In this document: in pieces, positions 52,383-61,500 of the stretch
How the letters are laid out: each line of letters opens with the position of its first letter
Position numbering within the stretch: the stretch's first letter is position 1
Assembly: GCA_016220095.1 (NCBI GenBank)
Contig: JACRIJ010000031.1
Coordinates: 31,127-95,126 of the forward strand
Direction of reading: 5' to 3'
DNA: 64,000 nt
Source: Planctomycetota bacterium
GTDB lineage: Bacteria; Planctomycetota; MHYJ01; JACQXL01; JACRIJ01
The notes under the pieces: model-generated
What the model was told of the DNA's origin: nothing
The model's input: only the letters and a program-made list of their open reading frames with translations
Database searches by the model: none
Translations under genes and position numbers: made by a program

Positions 52383-53756
52383 ATGCTTATAGATTCTCAC
52401 GCGCATTTGCATTTTGACGATTATAAGGGTGACCTTGACGCCGTCATCAACAGGGCCCGGGAAGCCGGTGTCGGGTTCATCATTGATGTCGGTACGACAT
52501 TGGAATCCACAAAGGCTTCGCTTGCCTTGTCCGGCAAATACCCGTTCATCTATTCCACCGCCGGCGTTCATCCCCATGACGCGGATAAAATGACAGAAGG
52601 GGATTGGATGGAATTTGAACGCCTCCTTGCACATCCTAAGGTTGTCGCGATAGGCGAGATAGGCCTGGATTATTTTAAGAATTACAGCCCGCATGATGCT
52701 CAGAAATCCGCCTTTATCCGCCAGCTGGGCCTGGTAAAAAAATACAATAAGCCCGTTATTATCCACTGCCGCGAAGCGCATCAGGATTGCAAAAATATAC
52801 TGAAGGCTGAACTTAAAGCCCCCGTGCGCGGCGTTATACACTGCTTCTCGGGAAACGCGGATGACGCGAAATTTTATCTGGATATGGGATTCCATATTTC
52901 AATCGGCGGCCCGATTACATATCCAAAAGCGGATAGCCTTCGGAGCGCGGTGAAAACAATTCCCATTGAACGGCTCCTGCTTGAAACCGATTGCCCGTTT
53001 CTTACTCCGCAATCCCAGAGGGGTAAACGTAATGAACCGGCATTCCTGCGGCTTATATTGCCGGTCTTTGCCGGAATATACGGACTGTCAACAGGGGACG
53101 TTGAAAGGATTACCTCTCTGAACGCGGCAAAGTTCTTCGGCATCAGCGAATTCCATGATGACGCGAGCATCGCGTATCCAATCAGGGATTCGCTTTATCT
53201 GAATATAACTAATCGTTGTACTAATAAGTGTAATTTCTGCGTGCGGTTTTTCAGCGATTATGTAAAAGGCCATAACCTGCGGTTGGGCGATAAAGAACCG
53301 GCCGTTGAAGAAATAAAAAAAGCAATGGGCGATTTTTCACAATATAAGGAAATCGTCTTTTGCGGACTCGGCGAACCTACACTGCGTCTGGATGTGTTGA
53401 AGGAAATAGCCGTTTACGCGAAACAAAAGGGCATTAAGGTAAGGATAAATACAAATGGCCATGGAAATATAATCAATGGCAGGCTTGTCTGTAAAGAACT
53501 GTCTGAAATAATTGACTCCGTGGCCATAAGCCTTAACGCGCCTGATGCGCAGGGATATTATGACCTGTGTAGGCCGGATTTCGGACTGGAAACTTATGAC
53601 GGCTTGCTTGATTTTGTCAGGGACGCCAAGGCCCATATAAAGGAAGTCCAGGTGACCGTAGTGGCCGCGCCGGGAATTGACGTGGAGGCGTGCAAAAGGA
53701 TTGCCGGACAGCTCGGCGTGCCTATAAGAATAAGAACTTATAATGAAGTAGGATGA
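52383..53756 (+). CDS. TatD-type nuclease fused to a radical SAM domain
   Basis: 457 residues. Residues 1-255 are a complete TatD metal-dependent DNase/hydrolase: HxH at 6-8 (DSHAHLHFDDY), GEIGLDYFKN, VIIHCREAH, VIHCFSGN, LLETDCPFLTP. After a short linker, residues about 268-457 are a radical SAM domain with C279, C283, C286 (CTNKCNFC), CGLGEPTL and NTNGHGN. In other bacteria a TatD-associated radical SAM protein is often encoded next to tatD; here the two are one polypeptide. The role of the radical SAM part is unknown. No ribosome site; leaderless start inferred. Confidence 0.92.
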   Translation: MLIDSHAHLHFDDYKGDLDAVINRAREAGVGFIIDVGTTLESTKASLALSGKYPFIYSTAGVHPHDADKMTEGDWMEFERLLAHPKVVAIGEIGLDYFKNYSPHDAQKSAFIRQLGLVKKYNKPVIIHCREAHQDCKNILKAELKAPVRGVIHCFSGNADDAKFYLDMGFHISIGGPITYPKADSLRSAVKTIPIERLLLETDCPFLTPQSQRGKRNEPAFLRLILPVFAGIYGLSTGDVERITSLNAAKFFGISEFHDDASIAYPIRDSLYLNITNRCTNKCNFCVRFFSDYVKGHNLRLGDKEPAVEEIKKAMGDFSQYKEIVFCGLGEPTLRLDVLKEIAVYAKQKGIKVRINTNGHGNIINGRLVCKELSEIIDSVAISLNAPDAQGYYDLCRPDFGLETYDGLLDFVRDAKAHIKEVQVTVVAAPGIDVEACKRIAGQLGVPIRIRTYNEVG

Positions 53757-53764
53757 TAAACGGA

Positions 53765-53830
53765 TTAAGAATTTAAAATTGAGAATTAAGAATAACGGAA
53801 GGAGGAAGAGGGATAAACGAAGCAGGAATT
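53765..53830. repeat. 7-nt-phased array, short copy
   Basis: GATTAAG/AATTTAA-type units starting right after the TatD fusion stop, then the GAAGGAG/GAAGAGG purine-rich type. Confidence 0.6.
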
Positions 53831-53845
53831 GTCGTTGTTTTGATT

Positions 53846-55942
53846 ATGAAAAAACAGTTTCTTTTATTCGCATTATTGTTTATTTTATTCCTGGTATTGC
53901 CGGGCGCGTATGAAAAATTAAGGGAATACATGCGCCGGCAGAACGGAGACGGCTTGTTGCCGTTTTCCGTACCATCGCAGAGAAATTCACGTCCAATAGA
54001 ACCGCAACCGGAAGTAAAACACGGGTTTACAAGGCCTTTTGATAACAGGTTGAATTCGGCCATTGCGTTCATAAGAAAAATTGAAGAGGAAGCAAATGCA
54101 GGCACAGGCGAAAAAAAATTCTATTATCTGAATGACCTTAAAGAATTCTGCAAATCCGGCGAAAATGACCCTGAGATTTTTCTGGCGATATTGAATAACA
54201 GATATGGCGTAAGCGATTTTTGCCGCGGCTGGGCCGCTGCGGCGCTCGGATATCTGAACGACGGTAATTATACAAATGCACTTGTCAACGCGTACAAAAG
54301 CGAAAATAGCGATACCGTGCGGCTCGCGGTATTGCAGGGGTTTTTGAAGATCTCAGATGCGTTTTCAACGTCCATCAAGAGACATCCCCTGACATATGCC
54401 ATTTCTCTCTGTTTGCAAGGCGAACCTGCGGATAATCTGTCGCCGGAGGCGTTGAATTGTTTTGTTGAGGAGATTGACATGCGCGGGAAAGCCGCGGATA
54501 CGAAAGCGGCACAGTTAATTGACGCTATAGCGCCAATGCAGAAAACTTCCGCTTTTCTGACTTTTAAATTGATTGAAATACTTGCAGACAGGAATTATTC
54601 CAGGATTGCGAGGATTGCGGCAACGGAGGCGTTTGCTTACAGCCAGTCGGGTATAGGGGTGGTAGAACTTGAACAGATTGTCCAGAAAAATTCGTCGGAA
54701 AACCTTAATTTTGAATTTGACCCGGGCAACAGGTATCATGAAGCTGTTTTCGCCGCCAAGGCGCTGGTTGCCAAGATACGCGCCGGTGATGAAATGGCAA
54801 AAATAGAAGCTAAGAGGATTATTCTTGGAAACGTGCCGCCGTCGGTCAAGGAAACACTGCTTGATTTTCACAGGCCGCAGGAGCCGATAACTCCGGAGGA
54901 TATGGCGCTTTTTCTGAGCCTTACGAATGATGCGTCAATTGGAGTCAGGAGCAGGGCTGTCGCGTCAGTATTCACCTATTCCGGCGACGATCCGGTGGTG
55001 AATGAAATTGTTAATGACGTCATAATAAAAGAAAAAAATCCTGAATTAAAGGTTGAATTGATAAAGGCAGTTGCAACGGCTAAGGCAGGGAGTCATTATA
55101 CGCAGAATGACATGGGTTTTTTCACCCGGCTGTTGGAAGGAAGTGAAGACGATATTGTGAAGAAACAGGTAATAGAATCCCTGAGGTACATGGGATTTTT
55201 TGATGCCTTGCCGTATATTGAATCAATCGCCATGTCATCGGATTCTGAGGCGTTGCGAAAGACCGCGCAAGACGCGATTTTTTTTATGACAAACGAGTCC
55301 GAAGAATACTCTAAATATGAAAAAAAAATTAAGATATTAAGAATTCAGCCAAATGGCGAGGTGTTGAAAGAGCTCACGGACATTGTTTATAATGGCCCTG
55401 CGCTTTCGCTCAAAGAAAAGGCGTTAGATGGGATTGATGCGGACTCAATAACCGGAGAAGCGGCGCTGGTGGATGTTTTGAAAACTTCTGAAGACGAAGA
55501 GATTAAAACATTCGCTTTCATGAAATTATTATATTCGTCAAACTACGGGAAAAACGAAAAATACCTTGATGAAATATTAAAGGCGCCGGCCTTGAATAAG
55601 AGCGATTTCATGGTGCATTTGATAACACGGCTCAGCGAGGGCAGGAAAGCAGATGTGGAATATCAGGAGACGGCAATGCTTAGCGATAATATCGGCTTGA
55701 ACAAGCCGGATGCCGCCCGCGAGAAGAATCTTTACGATTTTCTGAATAATGTTTTTGAAACAGCTGAAGCAATAGAACTTAAGAAGGCGGTGATAAAGGC
55801 CTATCAGGGTTTTTCTGACAAAGAAACTGCGGCCGCAATCACGGCAAAACTGAACGGCTTGCTGGAAGATGAAACCAATGCCGAGCTCAAGCCGGATATA
55901 CGGCAGGCGTTGAATTGGCTGAAATATAATTCGGGGCAGTGA
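53846..55942 (+). CDS. Signal-anchored HEAT-like repeat protein
   Basis: 698 residues from ATG 53846. An N-terminal transmembrane helix (about 3-22) is followed by a basic segment, then about 600 residues of alpha-solenoid with HEAT-like units (WAAAALGYLND, VIESLRYMGFFDALPYIESIA, LKTSEDEEIKTFAFMKLLY). Repeats are more degenerate than in the 42.1-kb HEAT protein. No catalytic motif. It is probably an envelope scaffold; partner unknown. No clear ribosome site. Confidence 0.82.
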   Translation: MKKQFLLFALLFILFLVLPGAYEKLREYMRRQNGDGLLPFSVPSQRNSRPIEPQPEVKHGFTRPFDNRLNSAIAFIRKIEEEANAGTGEKKFYYLNDLKEFCKSGENDPEIFLAILNNRYGVSDFCRGWAAAALGYLNDGNYTNALVNAYKSENSDTVRLAVLQGFLKISDAFSTSIKRHPLTYAISLCLQGEPADNLSPEALNCFVEEIDMRGKAADTKAAQLIDAIAPMQKTSAFLTFKLIEILADRNYSRIARIAATEAFAYSQSGIGVVELEQIVQKNSSENLNFEFDPGNRYHEAVFAAKALVAKIRAGDEMAKIEAKRIILGNVPPSVKETLLDFHRPQEPITPEDMALFLSLTNDASIGVRSRAVASVFTYSGDDPVVNEIVNDVIIKEKNPELKVELIKAVATAKAGSHYTQNDMGFFTRLLEGSEDDIVKKQVIESLRYMGFFDALPYIESIAMSSDSEALRKTAQDAIFFMTNESEEYSKYEKKIKILRIQPNGEVLKELTDIVYNGPALSLKEKALDGIDADSITGEAALVDVLKTSEDEEIKTFAFMKLLYSSNYGKNEKYLDEILKAPALNKSDFMVHLITRLSEGRKADVEYQETAMLSDNIGLNKPDAAREKNLYDFLNNVFETAEAIELKKAVIKAYQGFSDKETAAAITAKLNGLLEDETNAELKPDIRQALNWLKYNSGQ

Positions 55943-55949
55943 TTCTACG

Positions 55950-56225
55950 GATTCTTGCCACGAAGGCACGATGACACGAAGGACGGAACGAGACCGCTGA
56001 GCGCATACGTTTGCTCTGCCCAGCGCCAGGCTGATTGATATGAATACCATCGCAGTATCGTTGCGTCTCGCAGGATCGCTGCGGCTCGCAGGATACGCAC
56101 GACGACGGAATGAAACCACGGACTACACGGAACGACACTGAAGATGACTACGAATTTAACCGCAAAGACGCAAAGGACGCAAAGACGAATTGACGATTAA
56201 GGAATGACGAGACGACGACGCGATT
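55950..56225. repeat. Stacked octamer repeats (CACGAAGG / ACGCAAAG types)
   Basis: CACGAAGG-like units (55958-55990), a CGCAGGATCG tandem (56050-56095) and CGCAAAGA/CGCAAAGG units (56162-56190). No gene. Same octamer types occur at 13575, 16405, 36165, 43975, 56655 and 58390. Confidence 0.65.
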
Positions 56226-56327
56226 TCATCTTTTCCCAAATGCCTTAAAAAGGATATTGGGTTTATCTGTGACACGCTGGTGTTTGATACTGCTTTGGAT
56301 GGTTCTGATGTTTTTTTTTGTTAAACG

Positions 56328-56476
56328 CTATTTGTTGGAGAAAATCGTAGGTTTGGGTTGCGTACAATTCGGAAGCGGCTTTCCTGTGGCCATGGTATAA
56401 AGCGTTTCAGGAGAGATATCTTCTCCATTAGGCCAACAAATTTTTCCAATATAGACACATACGTAATGTCAAGCAT
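56328..56476 (-). pseudogene. DUF2442 gene remnant with internal deletion/frameshift
   Basis: A good ribosome site (AGGAG) precedes ATG 56476 and MLDITYVSILEKF, a typical DUF2442 start. A frame change then leads to KICWPNGEDISPETLYTM, the characteristic DUF2442 C-terminal motif, before a stop. The central part of the domain is missing. Function (often beside DUF4160 in toxin-antitoxin-like pairs) is lost. Confidence 0.65.
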
Positions 56477-56486
56477 AGTTTGACTC

Positions 56487-56555
56487 CTATTCAAGAGGTT
56501 TTATCGGCAATAAAGGTTTTCTGGCTCTGGATAAATCCCTATTATACGATATATG
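56487..56555 (-). pseudogene. DUF4160 gene 3' remnant
   Basis: Only the last ~22 codons survive (ARKPLLPIKPLE then stop), matching the usual Leu/Pro-rich DUF4160 ending (IEPLE-like). It lies 10 nt before the DUF2442 remnant, the normal gene order for this pair. Confidence 0.5.
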
Positions 56556-56654
56556 TTACAACAATGAACCATAAATCATAGAAGGTTGCAAGGTTGTTCC
56601 AAGTAGTGTAGTTTGCGCCGAGTGCAACGAAGAGGGGGGGGCGGCATTTTTTGC

Positions 56655-56792
56655 AAATCTTCGTGGCCTCGTGCCTTCGTGGCAAATAAACGTCTCGTTT
56701 TTGCCGCGGCTATTCAGCTTTATACATTTCGCCGTAGTCGTCAATCCGTTAAATCCGCTTAATCTGCTGTAGAAAAGCGCTCCGTTAAACCC
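56655..56792 (+). repeat. CTTCGTGG octamers plus two dispersed modules
   Basis: TTCGTGGC units (56660-56683), then GCCGCGGCTATTCAGCTTTA (56703-56722, divergent copy of the 16442/44065 module), then TCAATCCGTTAAATCCGC (56740-56757) of the TTTAATCTGTTG family. Confidence 0.6.
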
Positions 56793-56874
56793 ATTTTTAC
56801 ATTTTGTAAAGTATAAATTATCCTTGACTTTTATTGCGTTTTTTGAGATAAAATGAGGCATAAATAAAAAACTT

Positions 56875-57000
56875 TAAGCACGAAACTCTAAATAAATTCA
56901 AAATTCTAATGTTTAAAAGATCGTAACACGGCGTTCGGCGTGTTTGTATAATTTGAATTTAACATTTTGTATTTGTTTAGGATTTAGAGTTTAGTGCTTA
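56875..57000. repeat. Long imperfect inverted repeat, MITE/palindromic-repeat-like
   Basis: The 19-nt terminal arms (TAAGCACGAAACTCTAAAT at 56875-56893; complement at 56982-57000) differ at one base. Inner parts also pair weakly around a central AACACG/CGTGTT hairpin (about 56924-56943). No target duplication recognised. Confidence 0.75.
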
Positions 57001-57023
57001 GGATTTTGTAAAGAAATAGCTTG

Positions 57024-57051
57024 TTGGTTACAGCTAATATTGCTTTATAAT
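57024..57051 (+). promoter_or_regulatory. Promoter of the KorA-type gene
   Basis: TTGGTT, 16-nt spacer, TATAAT; leader of about 45 nt. Confidence 0.6.
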
Positions 57052-57101
57052 AAAATCCGATATATAGGTTCGCGCTGAAACCGTTCATCTTAATAAATAA
57101 T

Positions 57102-58226
57102 ATGCCAACTGAGATTACTTTTCTTCAGGGAAATATCGTTTGCGCCCGCGCGGCTATCGCCTCAGGTTGCAGGTTTTTCGCCGGTTACCCCATCACGCCT
57201 TCAAGTGAAATCATGGAATATATGTCCAATGAACTTCCCAAATCCGGCGGTGTTTTCCTCCAGGCCGAAGATGAAATCGCTTCCATTGCCGCCGTTATCG
57301 GCGCCTCCTGGGCCGGCGCTAAGGCTATGACCGCCACATCAGGCCCCGGCCTTACCCTCATGCTTGAAAATATCGGCTACGCTATTATTACCGAAACACC
57401 GCTCGTTGTCGTGGACGTCCAACGCGCAGGGCCTTCTACCGGCCAGGCTACAAAACCCGGCTCGGGCGATGTCATGCAGATTCGCTGGGGCATGTCCGGC
57501 GATTACGAAATCATCGCGCTGTCACCGTGGTCAGTGCAGGAAATGTATGATATGACTGTAAAGGCATTTGCTCTGTCCGAGACCTATCGCGTGCCAACCT
57601 TCCTTATCTCTGACCAGGCCGTATCGCACCTGCGTGAAAACGCCGCTTTTTATCCCGCTAATGTTCCCGAAAGGGGTGTGCCGCCGGCTGACGAGCCGCA
57701 TTTTGGCTATAAAGATGACCTGTCCAGGACTTCCCCTATGCCGGCCTTCGGCCAGGGTAAAAAACTCCTCGTGACCGGTTCAACCCACGATGAGTCAGGG
57801 TACAGGAAAACCCAGGACCCCGCGGTCCAGAAGCGTCTTACCGAGCGCCTATGCAATAAAATCCGCAGTAATGCTGATAAAATCGTTGACCTGGAAACTT
57901 ATTTTGTTGACGAAACCACGGAATACCTGATGTGCGCCTATGGTTTTACCGCACGCGCGGCGCTCGCTTCAGTCAATGAATTGCGCAAGGATGGCTTAAA
58001 AATAGGCCTCGTCCGCCCTAAGACCCTTTGGCCTTCGCCGGAAAAATTCTTTTCCGGCCTTAATCCGAAAAAAATTAAGAAGATATTCGTGCCTGAAATG
58101 AATCAGGGCCAGTACGTAAGGGAAGTACAGCGGCTTGCTCAGATAGATGCCGTCCCGCTGGCGAAAACCACAGGAGAGGTGTTCTTCCCGTCGGAAATAA
58201 CCCGTTTCGTCAGTGATAGTATATAA
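57102..58226 (+). CDS. korA: 2-oxoacid:acceptor oxidoreductase subunit alpha (KorA type)
   Basis: 374 residues, the usual KorA/VorB-alpha length. Signatures are GNIVCARAAIASGCRFFAGYPITPSSEI, LQAEDEIASIAAVIGASWAG and ATSGPGLTLM. C-terminal RPKTLWPSPEK and PEMNQGQYVREV belong to the transketolase C-like domain. In the complex it forms the Pyr/CoA part of 2-oxoglutarate or related 2-oxoacid:ferredoxin oxidoreductase. The TPP-binding beta subunit, gamma subunit and ferredoxin usually follow directly, but here a repeat-rich gap and SMC follow, so the partners must be elsewhere. Confidence 0.93.
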   Translation: MPTEITFLQGNIVCARAAIASGCRFFAGYPITPSSEIMEYMSNELPKSGGVFLQAEDEIASIAAVIGASWAGAKAMTATSGPGLTLMLENIGYAIITETPLVVVDVQRAGPSTGQATKPGSGDVMQIRWGMSGDYEIIALSPWSVQEMYDMTVKAFALSETYRVPTFLISDQAVSHLRENAAFYPANVPERGVPPADEPHFGYKDDLSRTSPMPAFGQGKKLLVTGSTHDESGYRKTQDPAVQKRLTERLCNKIRSNADKIVDLETYFVDETTEYLMCAYGFTARAALASVNELRKDGLKIGLVRPKTLWPSPEKFFSGLNPKKIKKIFVPEMNQGQYVREVQRLAQIDAVPLAKTTGEVFFPSEITRFVSDSI

Positions 58227-58501
58227 AACGTACATTATTCAGCCGCGAAAGCCCCCCTGCGTGGGATCCTTTATATTAATTATACTAAAGAAAAAGGAGA
58301 AGTCGCGAAGATTTGCGGTAAAAACACTGAACTGCTTTTTGATCGTTATTTGCATGTATTAGTGCTCATTCGTGGCTAATGATTCGTTCGTCGTTCTTCG
58401 CGTCTTCGTGGCAGAAAATGTGGCTATTTTGCTTAAGCCGGCGCCGAAAAGTGCCGATAATGTTAGAGATATGCTTTGTTACTTCTTTTTAGGATTTCTT
58501 T

Positions 58502-61500
58502 ATGCATTTAGAGAAAATTGAACTCGTTGGTTTCAAGTCGTTTGCCGATAAGACTGAATTTCATTTTGATGCCGGTATTACGGGTATTGTAGGTCCCAAC
58601 GGCTGCGGCAAGAGCAATATCGTTGACTGCATTAAGTGGACGCTCGGAGACCAGAGCAGTAAGTCCCTGCGCGGCACGGAAATGCTTGACGTCATCTTTA
58701 ACGGCTCGGAAACCCGCTCTCCCATGGGTTGCGCGGAAGCTACGCTTCTTTTCTCTAATGAAGACAAACTCCTGCCGCTTGAATACGACAACGTTGCCAT
58801 CACACGCCGCCTCTACAGGTCTGGTGAAAGCGAATATCTTATCAATAAGCAACAGTGCCGCCTGAAAGACATCAAAGAACTTTTTATGGGCACCGGCATA
58901 GGGAACGATTCCTATTCCATCATTGAGCAAAGCCGCATTGAAAAAATACTCCAGGCTAATCCCAAAGAACGCCGTTTTGTTTTTGAAGAGGCCTCAGGCA
59001 TAAGCAAATATAAGTCCAAAAAGAAAGAAGCCGAATCCAAACTCGAACGGGTTACCCAGGATATGCTCCGCCTTAATGATATTACAAGCCAGCTCCAGCA
59101 CGATATTCGCTCCCTGAAAATCCAGGCTACAAAGGCGCAGAAATTCAAGGAACTATCCCAGGTCCTCAGGGAGAAAAAAACCGTTCTCGCCCTTCATACC
59201 TATCACGAACTGCTTGAACAGAAAAAAAATGTCGGCGTCCGGATGGAAGAATTGTCCCTGAACCTTGCAGAGGCAACGGCGCAGTTGGAATCCATGAAGG
59301 CGCAGAAAACACAGCTTGACATGCAGGAGGACCAGCTTAATTCCCAACTGCAATCCGAACAGCAGAGGCAGATGTCGCTTGAAACACAGATAAATACCCT
59401 TCAGCATCGCATACAGGACAATAAGAATCGCATCGCGGAACTTTCAGAGGAACAAGTGCAGAAGCAGGCCGAATATGACGGCATTTGCGCCAAATTGTCC
59501 GATACCCTGATTGAACAGCAGGAGGCCGTTGCGCAGAAATCGGAGCTTGAAATACAGATCATGGGTCTTCAGAAACTCCTTTCAGAACAGGTAAACCTCT
59601 ACGAAGAATACTCCAAAGGCTATCAGGATTTTGTAAGGCAGGTTGAAGAAAAGAAAGAGCAGTCGCTTGATAATATCAGAAAACGTTCTTCATACCAGAA
59701 TCAGCTCACCGAAGTGCTGACTGAAATTAAAAACCTTAATGCCCGGCAGGAAAAGCTTCTCGCGCGTCAGGCCGTTGTAGAACAGGAAATTGGTTCTATA
59801 GCTAAACAGGCGGGCATGTTTGCCGATGAAAAGACGCTTATAGAACAGGATGTAAACGAACTTAAAACGGAATTCGCGGATAAGAATGAAACCCTTAAAC
59901 AACTTCTGGAAAACCTGAAAAACCTTTCCGAAGAAATCGCTCAGATGAAAGATACCCAGACAAAACTTTCGTCGCGTAAGGGATTCCTTGAGGAGCTTGA
60001 AGCTCATCAGGAAGGCATTTCGCAGGGCGTCAAAAATACCATTGCGTACGTGAAAGAAAACAGCGGCATTCATTCGTCCGGGATGCTTTCCGAATTGATA
60101 GAAGTTGACAGCAAGTATATCAAGGCCATAGAAAACTGCCTTGCTGAAAAATTGCAGTTCATTATAGCGGAGTCGTCCGCGGATACGGCGGCATTGGTGA
60201 ATTTCCTTACTCAGTCCCAGAAAGGCCGCGCTACCATCGCGGCGTTAAGCGAAATACAGGGTTACAGCGCGCCGTGGATACGCATACCCGCGCATCCGGA
60301 TGTCGTCGGCAGGGCGTATATGTTCGTAAACGTGCCCGGCAATCTCAAGCCGCTCGTTGAATACCTGCTCGCGGATTATATTATTGTGAAAGATATCGAT
60401 ACCGCTTACGCGCTTGTGATGTCAAAAATGACGGATACTCCGCTCGTAACGCTTGCCGGCGAGATTATTGACCCCAAAGGCATCGTTTCGGCAGGCCCGC
60501 AGGATGCGGTTACGAGCATACTTTCAAGAAAATTTGAATTGAAATCGGTTTCGGAACAATTGGTAAAATTGGAATTGCGCCTCGCGGAACTTGAGGTTGA
60601 ACGCCAGGACGTTACCACGCTCGCGGGTTCGCTCGAAGAAACCATTCAGAAATTAAAACATTCTATTTATGAATTGTCAACCAGCGCGCTTGATAAGCAG
60701 AAAGAAATAGACGCTATAACAAAAAGGCAGGATTTGCTCAGGGAAGAACACGGGCTTATCGGCAGTGAAAAATCCGAATTGCAGATACAAATGGATTTTC
60801 TTAAAAATAAGGAAACGTCAACTAATGCTATTATAGCGGAACTGGACAAGTTGATTCAGGATTTGAACGGCGAAATAGGCGCGTTGACTGAAAAGGGCAG
60901 GGAATACGAACAGAGGAAAAATGAATTATCCGGCCAGATTACCTCCAGCAAGGTTTTATTTGCCGAGACTCAGAAACATAAGGAATCCGTTGAGGCCGGT
61001 ATAGTTTCGCTTGAAGAAGCCATAGCAGGCCTTGAGTCGTCTAAAATGGCCGTTTCCGGGCTGATTGAAAAACTCGGCAATAAAATACTTGATACGCAGA
61101 ATGACATTGCCGTGAAAGAAGCGGAAATAGTTCAGTCGTCCGGTGAATTTGCCGCGCTCGTTGCGGCGATAACGGAATTGAAGAATTCCATAGAGAAACT
61201 TGACGCGGAGGTAAGCGAACTTGCCGGCAGGGAACAGGAGTTGTCTGCTCAACAGAATGAAATCCGGGACAGCCTTAATGAATTAAAGATTGAGGAATCA
61301 ACCTGCAATACGAACATCGCGAATCTTGAGGCACGCATAAAGGATGACCTCGGAACCGATATAAATGAGATTTACAGGAAATACACCCAGCCCAAGGCAG
61401 AGTCGCAACCCGATCCCCAGCCGGAAACACAGGCAGTGCAGGAGGCCGTTGTTGAGGCGCAGTATGATGCCCAACAGCCTGCGGCAGAAGGCGCGGCAGT

